Below, piece by piece: positions 11,860 to 24,401 of a DNA stretch of 64,000 nt (position 1 is the first letter of the stretch; every line of letters begins with the position of its first letter). The notes under the pieces were generated by a model, which was not told the origin of the DNA, did no database searches, and was given only the letters and a program-made list of their open reading frames with translations. This DNA comes from Liolophura sinensis. Lineage: Eukaryota; Mollusca; Polyplacophora; Chitonida; Chitonidae. The DNA lies in NCBI RefSeq assembly GCF_032854445.1, contig NC_088303.1, forward strand, positions 11,043,501-11,107,500, read 5' to 3'. Position numbers and translations under genes: made by a program.

Positions 11860-12399
11860 AGGATACACAGTCGCTTATATACGTACACACATGCATATAT
11901 GTCAGAAATTCTCAATTCGAACAATTTTTGTATTTCAGTTTACCGAAAAAAAAAATAATTCACTGTATTTAAGCATTTTAGAATAGAGCCGTTCTAAACT
12001 TTTTTTCTAAACTATATCACATAATTGCCCGTTAATCAGGAAAGACATATTTATTTCTCCATTCATGATTTGTTCAGCAAAAAGTAATTCTGTGTAACTT
12101 CCACCCCCCCCCCCCCACCCAAGGGTCCATGATTTTGAAAATATTGAAATTTTTGTGATATCCTGACAGAGGCTAATTTAAGAGTAAAATTTAGGATCAA
12201 ACAGACACATCAATGCTAATAAAATGAGGACAATTTATTTTTGTGGAAAAGGTATTCAGACATGGCTTGGCAACTTTCACAACAGCATGGCAAGAGCAAC
12301 TGACAACTCCATATATCCATTCCGTTTCCCCTCACAAATGAAGCAACCGATTAAGCGATTAAAGTCTTTATCTGTCAGTATAATCCGTTCATGTGTCAT

Positions 12400-12555
12400 T
12401 ACAGGACAGCTTGCCTCAGTTGGGATTATCTCTGGTCTGCGGCACGAGCTGTTGCCGTCTGGCAATGCCGAAGTCCTCTTATCACACTTCAGGAACATCA
12501 CTCACAAACTCATCTCACTTCTATGGTAACATCTTGGCTGACATCTGAATCAATA
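12400..12555 (+). repeat. Dispersed repeat (GGTAACATCTTTGCTGAC family)
   Basis: CTCATCTCACTTCT, GGTAACATCTTGGCTGACA and a following AATA-CTC block match the copies near 10.4 and 11.5 kb. The open frames across this stretch on both strands show no protein similarity. Confidence 0.4.
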
Positions 12556-13540
12556 CTCTGTTTTGTCATTTATTTGTAAAAAAAAGGGTGTTAAAGTGCA
12601 TAACAAGAACTACGTCCAAAGACTAACTGTGTTTCTGTTCAGTTGTATAAGTGGGTAGATCTTTAATAGAATCCCGTTGGACGGGTTAAAAAAGTGCCTA
12701 ACTCTTTTAAATACGGCAAAGTATAACTATTCAAACGAAACACACTACATGGCGTAGTAAGATTATTTTAGACAGATGATGAAAGATTATATACTTGTAG
12801 GTATTTATTGAAATTTTCTTATAATGTTAAACGCCATACTTGTTTAAGTATTTGCATTTCATACATTTCGATGCAAAAGAAACACAAAAGATGGACTATT
12901 TAAAACACGAGGTGACAAAATTTCTCAGTAAAAGTTACTTATAAGGGTTCGTCCTCTCAGTGGGTTACAGTTAACTTCGTCAAACATGATAGAGCAAGAG
13001 AATTCATACAAGATAACTGCGAATGATATTTCACTGTCAACCCAAAGGTTGTCGTGCGTGAAAATTTTTTTTGCCTAAACATTATGTTTTTTCTCATTTA
13101 TTCTTATTTCATAAATTTATATATCAGTGTTACCATGCCTATTTATTATAGCGACTTCTTCCAAAAATAATCCATTTCCAGGAGTCAGAATTGTACTTGT
13201 TTGGATTGGTCATACTGCTGAATTCTTTTACAAATACGAGCAATAAACGGAGAAATTTTCGATTAAGACATAGGCAGGTGAATAAACTTTTTGACACAAA
13301 GCAGTCCACTTTTCTCCTATTCTGTCTTCTTGGTTGTTTGTTTTTGTATCCACTGTGGACAAGCTTATGATGTTTACTCTTGAGTATGATCTGCTAGACC
13401 ATGACACTAGAAAACTCAGCTCAAATACTGCTCTCCAGGTAAAACAATATCAAGGTAAATAGCTGAGCATTGTTCAACGCTCATCATAGCTTCTACGCAG
13501 ATAATCTCCCTTTAATCGAGCTCATCTTTTGAGGAACATA
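12556..13540. other. No feature seen
   Basis: AT-rich sequence with stops in all frames and no repeat that I could match inside the window. Confidence 0.5.
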
Positions 13541-13542
13541 GA

Positions 13543-13779
13543 GTGAGTTGCATCTCTGGGCGGAGCAAGGTCATTGTTCCCACAAGCACCCCCGGAGCGA
13601 CAAATGACGGCGACAAACACCAGCACCTTAGCTGCCTAGGGTGTCAAGCCCTCGCGATCGTGCCATCCCACCTACTGCTAATGATGACTCTGGGGCAGTA
13701 TATTAGTGCGTTTGCCACCGAGGCCCAGCATTATCAGCGACAACTAGCTTCCAAGCGTAACTTCAGTGGAACTCTTTGA
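13543..13779 (+). pseudogene. Possible retroelement gag fragment (weak)
   Basis: A GC-richer 78-codon open frame. Its HQHLSCLG word and the spacing after it loosely recall the (D)xH..C..CLG.EHA zinc-binding signature seen in gag-like proteins of some animal LTR and DIRS-type elements. The second cysteine pair is not evident and no flanking element was found. It may equally be a chance open frame. Confidence 0.2.
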
Positions 13780-16619
13780 AACAGCTGTTAACAGAGAATT
13801 AGAATTCAGTTTAAGAGGCTTGCCGGATCCATAGAAACAACGAAAACAGAACTTCATCGTGTAGAAAACCGTAAGACATTTTTATTTTGCTATCATATCG
13901 CTGCTATTGATATTACAACCCGGTGTTTACAAAACCTGTGTCGGAACAGAGTTCGACTCCAGGGAGTCACATTTTGTATTGTCTCATACCACTGATTCAA
14001 ATCTGGACAGTCATAGTGGTTATAACAGGGGGCTGGTGTCAATTTAAATGTTATGTTACATGTACATGTCAAGTTACATGTTACATGTTAAGTTACAAGG
14101 TTTACTAGTATAAGGCTGTAATAATTTTCACTGTTAGTTCACTACGCCAATCACAACTGATGAATAGGAATGAATGTCTTTTTGAAAATATAATAATCGA
14201 TATTTCAAAAGTTTGGATTTGTGAGGAAACAATTTTGAGAAATGAATGGTTTGATTGAAAAGGGGAAAGTTTCTTCTTGTTAGAAGCGATTGATATACCA
14301 ATACTTTATTTATTTTGTCTTCAAGCCAACATACCAACTAATCACTCACAAAGTATCTAATTTTTAGTGTCAAACTACATGTACCTTGACATGTCATCAT
14401 TCCATGTTTGTTGAGTTGCTTCCCTTTGCACCAATGCATTGTAGGCCTACACACTGCTCTCTGTCTGGCAAATATGGTATGAGTACCATTAGTGTGGACC
14501 AGATTTAGATTTTGGGACTGTCGTGCCAAGATGTCCTCTCGTGCCGACAGTAGGTCTACACGACTCGCAGTTGAGGTCACATGTTCAAATCCAGCAACAT
14601 CCATTATTATTTTTGGTGTAAGATTTGCAGATTGTATTGCTAGATACGAGCATGGCCGCGCCATTCTCATACAAGTACCTCCTGCATTTAGCTCTACCAC
14701 CATGGCCATAACACTTAACCAATGGCCTACGCCTACATGTGAAAATCTTTAAAGTATGACTTAACGCACATGGTACATGGTAGTTTTAGATAAATAATAT
14801 TAATACATTGGCTATGATTGAGTAACCAATAAAGCCATATATTGCCCAGCGAATTAAGTGTTGAACAATGACCACATAGGCCTAAACAAGTAATAATCAT
14901 GGGATCCGTTAGTCTTCGATTGGCATACATGTAGTCTGGTTAACTGCGAACATTTTAAACACGTTTTTCCCAACTCGAAAGATTATCAGGCACTCAGATA
15001 TAATCTTCGTATGGAAACAAAGTGCAACGACCGTTTGGACAGCTGGATGTTTTAGCAATTATCACGTCCCACCCCCAGAGTCACAACTTGTAAGTCTCAC
15101 ATAGAACAAGGCAGAAAACACGACTCACACCAGGCGGGGGCGATTTTGCAGTTTTACATGATTGTGAGAACACTTTTGTGAAATTACATTCCATCTAGGG
15201 TCCGTAGGAATGCAGGCTAGCCAACATTAGGAAATATGTACGGGGGTAACAACGAAATGTCTGGAATGTCTAATACTGCCGTGTGTAATAAACGTTTCAT
15301 GATGACTGAGGATTCTCACGTATTACATTTGATGTATTTTACTGGGATGAACAGTGTTAAAGAATTTCGGCTGGATATGTCGGACAATGGTTTTTCCTAA
15401 GATCTTTTGAGTTACGAAAAACTGTAATTTACAGGACAATAATTAATCAATGCAGTTTTTCCATGCTTACAAAGAATTCAGGGTATTTTTCTTTTCATCT
15501 TTATGGATTGCTAAAAAATAGAAAAAAGAAGATTTATTTCGAAGTAATTATTTTATATAGGTATATTGTCAGAAGTGTTTGATACTCCTAATAGTTTTTA
15601 AGATGGCTTGAAATGATTTGACTGATACATCTGGCAGATCATTACAATGGGTCGTCTGCCACATGTTACATGTCTAGAAGATTTCTTTAAAATGTTTAAC
15701 TCGAATTATTGAGCTGTGAAAAGAAAATGGAAAAACTGTCTACAAATGATGAAAGACAGCAGGATATCTTTTAAAAAAGTGGTTTGAGGCCATGTGGCGG
15801 AAAATTTGTCTTTTGATGTCGATTCGGATGTGAACGAGGGCAGCTGATTCTGTTAAACATTCGCTAAAAAGCATATTTCAATTGATTTCTTGGAGCAGGT
15901 GTTTTAGGAGTGCCACTTCACGGGTTAAGAGTGTAAATAGGTACGTTTTAAACATCAAAAAGATCGCCGACACGTATTGTTAGGCGGCAACGGTCACGTG
16001 CCGTTGATTGACCGTGAAGTTGTCGGAGAATCTTACGTCATGTCTTACCTAACACCTATTCTTCCATGGTCTGCGGGTCTAAAGTCACGCGTGCTGTGGG
16101 GTTTTGTCATAACGCTTCCATCTCTAATAGGCCCATCTTCTCCCACCCTTGCATAACTGTCTGCGCCATTCCTCAAGTGCGCGACAAACAACTTGACTAA
16201 AGTTGTGGAGCCAACAATAGTTCAACACACGCAGTGCGACAGACGATGTTTGCAGTGAACTGTCAAGAGCCATTTAAAACGCATTTGCTCGGGTATTATC
16301 AACAATGACTTATGTACTCTTACCATATGCTTTATGTTTTAGAACAGCAGTTTGTTTTTCGCCCTGTGTGGTGTTAGCATTTCTATCATCACGCACACAC
16401 TTAGCATTACGTCACCAGCTCTTGCTTCTTAGCTAAGCTATCCTAACTTGTATAGGGCACTACCTGTAGCATAAAACAACTTAAAGCTACACACCTAAAA
16501 TATCATTTGGGGATGGGACATAATCTGACCTTAAACTAACACGTTTGTACGACCCTAGAGTTACCATTAGTATTTACCATCGAAACAGACATCCGTATAC
16601 CTGCTGTCTACCAATATGG

Positions 16620-16700
16620 ACATTCGAGGTCAATAATCGCAAGGCCACGTATAGCACAAACCACCGACACTAAGAAAGTATATAAAATAACCTTCCACAT
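16620..16700 (+). repeat. Dispersed repeat, copy 2 (partner 1-85, 50,500-50,590)
   Basis: Shares GGTCAATAATCGCAAGGCCA, CAAACCACCGACACTAAG and AAAGTAT with the other two copies. Confidence 0.45.
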
Positions 16701-17065
16701 GGCTGAGTTGGAATGATGACCTTGAAGTGTTTTTAGCAACAAACGCTTGGCCAAATAATTAGTTGCAAATGCACAATATTTTGTTTACACATCAAGTGTG
16801 ATGTGAATGAAGGAAAATACGTATTCATGTTCAAGAAAAAGTCACTTAATATAGATATAATATAATATCTTTACGCATGTGCCAAGTCTCAAGATAAATT
16901 AATATAGAAATAGACATGATTAAAACTACCATATGCGGCCAGTTTGATCAAGATTGTATGCAGATGCTGGACACGGCAGAACAATCTATTGCTTGAATGT
17001 TTTTACAATTCATTATCATGATTGGTCATCAGTGTTTGAGTATTGAATACCAGGATTAAGACAAT

Positions 17066-17124
17066 GGGGAATCCCCATGGGTTCATAGGTCATGGGTGGT
17101 CACGTGGCGGGAATTCACGTGGGT
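17066..17124. promoter_or_regulatory. Cluster of kappaB-like, E-box and E2F-like motifs
   Basis: GGGGAATCCCC at 17,066-17,076 is a symmetric kappaB-type site. Two CACGTG E-boxes follow at about 17,101 and 17,116. GGCGGGAA, the E2F consensus, lies at 17,106-17,113. The cluster is 1.6 kb upstream of the cdc25 start. Control of cdc25 by E2F is known in animals, but whether this cluster acts on this gene is inference. Confidence 0.25.
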
Positions 17125-18479
17125 AAACAGATCAGTACGAGTCCCAGCAGGTGGAGTGAATGTTTACTGAGCTAAGTCAATCACTGATTAACGCAAATAC
17201 TTCCTTTGTCTCAGTCAGCACAGATATTTGTGAGTTTACCTGTGGACAGGTGACCATTACACGCTTGTACTAACTATCTAACAAATCCAGCAGCCTGTGG
17301 TAGAAACATATAATCATACCGAGTCCACGGGCAGGTGTAGATACGGCTAAGTCTCACCTGATCAACCCACTATTGTGCAGGTCTAAACTGTCTTTTGATC
17401 AATTCTACACGTATCCTGTGTATTTTGTGCAAGGGAATCTTACGTAATACACAGTCAAGTCACTACACGGCTAAGCAGTGTATTTCTGTTAACAATTTTC
17501 TTCACAAACAGGAAAAGCTGTAATCTGACTACTCATCCTAAATAACACTACAGAGAGGTAGAATCAACAAGTACCAACTGAATACTGAACCCAATAACAC
17601 TCAGGTGGCAACTTAACACCATATACATTTCTTACAGTTACAATTTCACAATTCAAAATTAAACATCCATTCAAATTTATTTTAATAAATTAGCAAATCA
17701 CCTCTTTCGCGACCCAATCTCCTCATATAATATTATTCTTAAATAAAACAGAGTAAACCGAACGACTGGTTCAATATGACGTGCCTCAGGAGTTATGGAC
17801 GTGGGCCTGTTTTCTTTGCCATAGATAACATCCCCCCAAAACGCGTTGATGGAGTTGCTGATTAGTGGTACTTTTTCAGTAAATCATATGGAAATATTCA
17901 GCAAGTTCTCGCTTTCAGGAATTTTAAATGACGTCAACAGATCAAGGTAACACATAGCGTTTGCTACGTTGCAGTTGGGTTAACATAATTTTTGAACGCG
18001 AATGACAAAATGCCGTAAAGCTAATTTCTGAGGTATACTTCATATCTAATATGAACGCCTTCATTATTTGCAAAGACTTGAATTCTGCGTGTTCATTCCA
18101 GTTTATCAGTGATTAGAATTGCTACTGCGGTTTACTTTCTATAAAGTTTGTCCTTTTCTTTGAGGTTTGGTCGGATGTGTTAAAAATATTAATAATTTGA
18201 CCGATATGTATGCATGCAAGCAGTTGCGTGTAGATATTGTAAAACATTTAACTCCAGGTCGACGTATCAGCTGTCTGCCTGATCATGTAGTAATCCCATT
18301 CAGTGTGTTCACAAAGATCAATTGTTGTCAACACTGCTGGATAGGATTATGAAAACATAATTCCTGCAAATTGCTTAAACAATGATTTTTTGTAGTGTAA
18401 CAGAGTTGCAGGTAGGGGTGGGGATTGGGGTGGGTGAGACCTGGTCGCCGTATATACAAGCATATGCTCATCCACAAAT

Positions 18480-18729
18480 CCCGGGGGATAAGGTCTTGTT
18501 TCTGATTGGCTTCTCCTAAACACGTGACAAGGCTATCACCTGTCGTCCTTTGGAAAGGGCATGTATATAGCTGATTTCCTCACCACACCTGACATTGAGT
18601 TATCTCATTTATAAGCAACACATACAACTAGTTGGCACTTAAGTGTACCAAACGAGACTGTCTTGAGGATATTTCTCAAGAAAATCAACGGCTTCAAACC
18701 AAGCAACTTCTGGACATCAACTTTACCGT
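18480..18729 (+). promoter_or_regulatory. Putative cdc25 promoter and 5' UTR
   Basis: In the 250 bp before the start codon there is an inverted CCAAT box (GATTGG, about 18,504-18,509), an E-box CACGTG at 18,521, TATA-like ATGTATATAG at 18,561 and TTTATAAG near 18,609, and a CHR-like TTCAAA at 18,693. CCAAT plus CHR elements are typical of G2/M genes such as vertebrate cdc25. No TSS can be read directly, and an upstream non-coding exon is possible. Confidence 0.35.
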
Positions 18730-21338
18730 ATGCTTATGGGTTCTTACAGAAACATCATGGACTGCAAATCTCACTCAGACATCCTTATAAACGACGAGAG
18801 TTCCCGTGACAGCGGTGTGGACATGGAAGGGGACATTCTGACCGAGCTGGCATCCCCTGTCTGCCACAGACGGATGCTGTTCACAGACCTGGACTTCTCC
18901 CCAGCAGAGGCATATCAGTCCCCTGACTCACCACTTAGCTTCAAGCCTCTCAGGAACCTGGTAAGTTGACAAACCGTACATTTTACTTGAGCGTGTCATG
19001 TATTGATCTTATGAATATCATTTTATGGAAATTTCTTGAAAGTTTATGAAGTATTTCCAGAAATGTGTTCGCTTTCGAACTTTTTGGCTTGAAAAAGCTT
19101 TGACAGATAAAATGGACCGTCAACAATTGTCAAGTTTGCTAAGTGATCAGATTATTTTGATTGACAGCGACGATCTATCAGTTTTGCCAAATATCGCTTT
19201 AACAACAATGTGGACTAACTCTCCACATTACAGCGTTAAGCACAGCATCGTTAAGCAAGCAATGATAGTCAATTTATCGTACTCCACTGGTCAAATATTA
19301 TGCTATTCGTTTTATCTGTATTTTACCGTGCGTATATTTTTGGATTTTTTCGTAACAGAATTTCGACATGGACAGTCCAGTATCCAAACGAGTTGTTTCT
19401 CCTATACGCTATGACTGTGTCGAGCTCAAAGTACCAGGTAGTTTTTCCTCACTGTTCAATGGGTCGGTTGCCTTAGACAATGAAGTTGACACGCCTAAGA
19501 GCCGTCGCCTAGCTACCCAACTGGACTCGTTACAAATTCGTATTAGAACAAACAAGAAGAGGGCCTCTCCTTCGACAGATGTGAATGGCTGTGAAAACAC
19601 GCCCACAAGCAAACGGCCCCGGGCTAACATTCTGAGAAGAAGATGTCAAAGCATGGAGTTAGACTCCTCTCCACAGTTTAGCCTGGGAAAGAGTCAGTCT
19701 GAAAACGAGGCTGCCATCATGAGAGCTCTAGACAGAGGTAATTAGCAAAACACTGAAGGTTAATTTGAACTTTTATTTACCGTTAATACTAGCATATTTC
19801 AAAGTGATTTCAACAATCTTGTTTACCTTTTAAATTGTATGCTTTGATTTTTATAAACTTTAAGGTTTATAAAAGTATATCGATTTCTTTATCAAGGCAA
19901 AATCTTAACTTTTGAATCTCAAATTCTTTTTAGTGTCGGAAGATGCCGATTTGATCAGTGACGGAAGTAAGACCTGCTGCCTTCCCACAATCCCCGGTAA
20001 ACACCAGGATTTGAAATCCATTACACCCGAGACTCTCGCCAAAGTCATGAATAACGAATATGATCACGTGATCGAGAATTACGTCATCGTGGATTGCCGT
20101 TACCCATATGAATTCGACGGGGGTCACATTAAGGTAAGAAAAATGGAGTCGAGCTGTTGACTTGGCTAATCAGTATACAAGTTAATAAATTGACGTCCGT
20201 TTCTCGGGTAATACATTTGTGTTAAACGTAAGTTTATTGAAAAAGAACACAGTGAGCCAGTGGTTTATAAGGTATAACATACAGCTATACAGACATTTTG
20301 AGTACACTTCTATTTATTAAGATTATGATGGTGTTAACAAGACCAAAACTAATGTCTTAATAATCCAGTATTTTAGGGTTAAACAGCCTGTATTACCCAT
20401 GCATTGATATGCTATATTTTTCTTTCAGTCAAAATATAAATGCTAAAATGTGTTTCAATTGTTGTCATTTCATAGGGCGCCAAAAACTATTACACCAGAG
20501 AGAGTATAATGGAAAATTTAGTGAATAAACCAATAGCCGGAAGTGACGTCATCAAGAGAACAGTCCTGATATTCCACTGCGAATTTTCATCTGAACGAGG
20601 CCCAAAAATGTAAGTGTTCAAACTAACTACATAATATCTAGTTAAATATAGTTACACTATGTCGATAAAAATACCAATTAACTTTGACAAAAGCAAAGCA
20701 AAATACTCAAATCTTGTACCTGTGTGGCTTTGAACATGTATTTATCAGTGTAAAATCCAAACTGCTCCCACAGAAAACCCTCTCCTCTTCCTGTAGAAGG
20801 ATTTATTTGTTGAAACAGTAAACACATTCTGTCTGTCCGATGGTCATTTATTTTGTTCTCCTTCGCTTTTTTCTTTAGGTCAAGGTTTTTGCGGGCCATG
20901 GACAGGGATTTGAACAAAGATCGTTATCCAGAACTGTTTTACCCAGAAGTATACCTGTTAGACGGCGGATACAAGAACTTCTTCCAAACCCAGAAGGTAT
21001 ATTTCACGATGTCACATGTTTATTCTCGCCCTCAAACGAGCTAAGAAATTAATTTGGCATCAATAAAATTTTTTTCAAAGTCTTTATAGGATGATGCCTA
21101 AATTGACTAAATCGAAAGTTTAAAATTGTGTCCAATATTTAATTGACATTTATTCATACGTTAATTAGAGAATTGTTTATGCTTCCAGAAATGCTGTCAT
21201 CCCCAAACTTACATGCCCATGCATCATGGTGATTATAAAGAGGATCTGAGAAAGTTCCGAGTCAAGTCCAAATCTTGGGGTGGAGAGAAAACTTCCGGTG
21301 TAGCACGCACCAGCCATAGGCGAGGATTGCGATTCTAA
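18730..21338 (+). CDS. cdc25: M-phase inducer phosphatase (Cdc25), six exons, 403 aa
   Basis: Dual-specificity phosphatase that removes the inhibitory Thr/Tyr phosphates from Cdk1/Cdk2 to drive G2/M entry. Exons, all GT-AG and in phase: 18,730-18,960; 19,359-19,737; 19,934-20,133; 20,476-20,609; 20,879-20,996; 21,189-21,338. They sum to 1,212 nt (404 codons with stop). The C-terminal rhodanese-fold domain (about 235-385) has the signature VDCRYPYEFDGGHI (256-269) and the P-loop HCEFSSERGP, with catalytic Cys305 and Arg311. The tail RVKSKSWGGEK (378-388) matches the basic Cdc25 C-terminus. The regulatory N-terminus has several SP/TP Cdk-type sites, a DSG motif (27-29) like the beta-TrCP-type element of vertebrate CDC25A, and RRRCQS (170-175), a candidate 14-3-3 site. 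It is shorter than the human paralogues. Met3 and Met10 are alternative starts. It appears to be the only housekeeping gene in the window. Confidence 0.96.
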
Positions 21339-21464
21339 ATCTCTTCCCCGAAATTAGATCTGATTGTTTTAAACTTAGTGCTAACATTCTTGTTGTTGTT
21401 GATTATAATGTTGTTATGATTGTTTTGTACATACCTCCTTTCAATACCTATATTTTTGATGGTG

Positions 21465-21470
21465 AATAAA
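21465..21470 (+). terminator. cdc25 polyadenylation signal
   Basis: AATAAA 127 nt after the cdc25 stop codon, preceded by a T-rich 3' UTR. Confidence 0.7.
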
Positions 21471-21700
21471 TCACGTGGTCATTCAAGCTCCTCCTGAGAT
21501 TGTACTTTAGTTCATTGAGTCACTGGATGCCAGTCTTGTAGAATCTCGTCTGCATGTCGCGAGTTAGCCCGTGACCAACAGGTAGCGTGTTAAGAGAGCC
21601 GTTAAAGATTTAAATACACCCAAAACACTGATTGGTTTAAAAGTATGTGGTAGATGAATTCTAACTGGCTTATTGTCAGCTGAATATTGGCAGAGGTATT

Positions 21701-21861
21701 TAGCGTGCTAGTGCGGCCCTATGACCCAGGAACTTCTCACCAATGCTGTCGGTGTGAGTTCAAGTCCAGGTCTTATGTGGGAGGATCTCTCAGCAACCTG
21801 CGGATGATCGTCGGTTTCCCCGGGATCTGTCCAGATTTCTTTCTATAAGTATTCTTGAGTT
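21701..21861 (+). mobile_element. tRNA-derived SINE, + orientation, 3' truncated
   Basis: tRNA-like head (GTGCTAGTGCGGCCCTATGACC), B-box GTGAGTTCAAGTCC, CAACCTGCGGATGATCGTCGG and TATAAGTATTCTTGAG. The terminal tail is lost. Confidence 0.8.
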
Positions 21862-22120
21862 CAGTGTCATCCTAAGTATGTTGTTGTTGACCTTTTTGAC
21901 AGCCGTTCAGAATCTTTGGTTACTGGTGAGGAGCAAAGATCTCTCTGATGGAATCATAAAGACACACTTTTATATATTTTTGCCAACGAACATGTTTGTT
22001 TGACTGGCAACAGACCACTACATCTGGTAAATATGCGAGCCTGACATCGTCTTTATACACCCGACCGTGTAGACATGTGACCGGTAGATTGTCATATATT
22101 AGGAGCGGAAACGATTTGTT

Positions 22121-22167
22121 CATTTATTTATTTGATTGGTGTTTTACGTCTTTGTGAAGAATATTAG
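22121..22167 (-). mobile_element. SINE 3' end fragment
   Basis: Only the tail is present, in reverse: CATTTATTTATTTGATTGG, TGTTTTACG and GAAGAATATTA. Confidence 0.6.
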
Positions 22168-22842
22168 TAGAAACGAAAAAAGACTAATGGTGGGCGGTCT
22201 TGAGTATAGATGTCGAGAAATATTCATTTACAATGCTATTAGGCGCCTATATATAAAACGATTACCAGCTTTAATGAACAACGGGGTTAAGTTGAGACTT
22301 AGGCTCTCTGTGACTGCTACACACCTATTCTGGTGTGATAACTACAGGGCAGATCAATTGTATAAGTTGTAACGAGCTGAGGTGCAGTCGGTTGTTTGTG
22401 TAGAAATAATCACTGAAAATTTATGCCTCACCATAATACATTCATATTTCCTTCATCCATCTTAGTCGCCAATGCCATTTTGCTGTTACAACCTCTCAAG
22501 CTGTAAAGCAGCAATTTTTAGGGTTTGGACTGATACAGCCTACATGTAGCTGAGACCGAAAGATGTCGGAACTGTGAACAAATCATTTTGAAGAGTTTTA
22601 GACTTCATGGATGATCGGCACAATAAAATCAGTGCTAACAAGGTCGATTGTCATGCTCAAATCTTCTGACCAGCGATTCCAAATGATGGTATCACCAGCG
22701 CATGGCACCGCCACCAGCCGTGGATGATAGCCGGTGCATGATTGGTCGTGCATTTAGTCATGTTATCGGACAACTGGTGGTGCCACCTGTCATGCAACCT
22801 TACGATCGGTAGTACGATTTATCTCGTGGGGGCTTTTGTGGC

Positions 22843-23070
22843 GGAGTTTTTAGTGTGCTAGTGGAGCACAATGAGCCATGAGCCTCTCAGCAATGCGGTC
22901 CAGCTCTTGCTGGCTTCAAGATGGGTTGCATATGAGGGAAGGTAATTCAACAGCCTGCGCATGGTTGTGGGTTTCCACCGAGATCTCTCTGGCTTCCTAC
23001 CATCATAATGCTGACTGCCGTCGTATAATTAACTGAAATATTCTCGAGGAGGCATAATACACCGATTAAA
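22843..23070 (+). mobile_element. tRNA-derived SINE, + orientation, diverged
   Basis: Head GTGTGCTAGTGGAGCACAATGA, GAGCCTCTCAGCAATGCGGTC, CAGCCTGCGCATGGTTGTGG, and 3' block GCCGTCGTATAATTAACTGA with ATACACCGATTAAAAAG. It is followed by an A-rich, AAAC/AAAT microsatellite tail to about 23,140. Confidence 0.8.
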
Positions 23071-23331
23071 AAGACAAAAAACAAACAAAAAAACAAACAA
23101 ACAAACAAAAAAAACCAAATAAATAAATAAATTTATTTATTGTTCACTTATGTGACAGTATTCAGGTGTATGGGCTGAGGAAACCAGAGGCTGAGGAAAC
23201 CAGAAACCAGAGTGTCTATAGAAACTACCGACCGGTACCGGACAAACTTCCTGAGTTAAAGCCACAGCCGAAACAGGGAGGGCTAAATTCGACTATGCGA
23301 TATCATTTGTTAATAGCCAGAGAGCCGCAGC

Positions 23332-23510
23332 GAGCCGGCGTTATAACCATCTGAGCCGGCGTTTTAACCATCTGAGCGAGCATTATAACCATCTGAGCCG
23401 GCGTTTTAACCATCTGAGCGAGCATTATAACCATCTGAGCCGGCGTTTTAACCATCTGAGCGAGCATTATAACCATCTGAGCCGGCGTTTTAACCATCTA
23501 AGCGAGCATG
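23332..23510. repeat. 21-bp minisatellite with 42-bp alternation
   Basis: Two alternating 21-bp versions, GAGCCGGCGTTTTAACCATCT and GAGCGAGCATTATAACCATC(T), give a 42-bp higher-order unit over about 8.5 half-units. The 64-codon minus-strand frame (MVKTPAQMVIMLAQ repeats) is only the repeat read in one frame. Confidence 0.92.
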
Positions 23511-24385
23511 GTCCCATCCAGTTTATTGTTAATAAATTGGACATAAATTATTAGGTTATGCATTTTGAAAAGGGTCGCCTGGCATTTTGACCGGCCCCTA
23601 CTGATATTCGTGTTATGATAGCCTATTCTGACCACGCAGACGATACCGATGTGAATAAAGTAATGAATTAAAACAGCGGCATACTTATGTTGTTTTACAA
23701 TTGCTATTACTATTTAACACCTGTAATCAACCAACCAGCAAAAGCCTTGGGTTTTGTGTGAAAACTCAACATATGTGTAAAATCAATATTTGTGGGAATT
23801 ACTTTACTTTTTACTGATAAACCTCCTGATGTAAACCGCAACACGACCACGAGAACCGACAGTCGTCTTGAGTATGTGCTATAGGTAAAACACCCCAGTT
23901 CCATAAATATGTAAGAAATTATAGTAAAGTGTGACTTGAAACTCTACACATCTGTAGTTTTCTCTACATAAACTGTAATTCTAACATACCTCCCAAAACT
24001 GTAACACTAAAAGCAGTGGTGAGCGAAGTGTGCTAAAATTACCAATCTGTACACAGTTGCCGTCCTTGTCACGGACGCTGGGACGGTTCCATTTCGCTAA
24101 TAAAATAGGAAGGTTGGGTTGTGCTGTCAACGTCTGTTTTTTTCAAAATTTTACAGCTCACATTTTCCGAGAACAAAAGCAAAATGAATTTAGATATAAT
24201 TGGTCAGGTAGTAAAGTTTAAAGGTGAATTATTTACCATCACCGACATCATGCGACCAATAGGCACTTATCCCGTGTATGAGATATAAAGAGGTGGCATC
24301 AAACAACAAATAGGTATTATATCTGGATAAGCGCAGCATGGGCGACGATGAGTTTTTTCAACGTCCTCTTATAGTAACCCCTGCA
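23511..24385. other. No feature seen
   Basis: AT-rich intergenic sequence with no protein or repeat recognised. Confidence 0.5.
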
Positions 24386-24401
24386 AAAGTTGTGGATTTA
24401 C

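Larger units (their letters stand above)
13780..18480. other. Intergenic region upstream of cdc25
   Basis: No protein-coding exon recognised. Around 14,490-14,620 there is a B-box-like GTTCAAATCC in a slightly GC-richer stretch, possibly an old tRNA-like SINE. A dispersed-repeat copy lies at about 16,620-16,700. A cluster of kappaB-like, E-box and E2F-like motifs lies at 17,066-17,124. A near-palindrome AACGGTCACGTGCCGTT centres on an E-box at 15,995-16,000. Confidence 0.5.

Noticed and set aside
14492-14752. Overlapping open frames on both strands
   Set aside because: No protein similarity. The GTTCAAATCC word suggests at most an old tRNA-like SINE, and without a matched copy in the window I did not call it.
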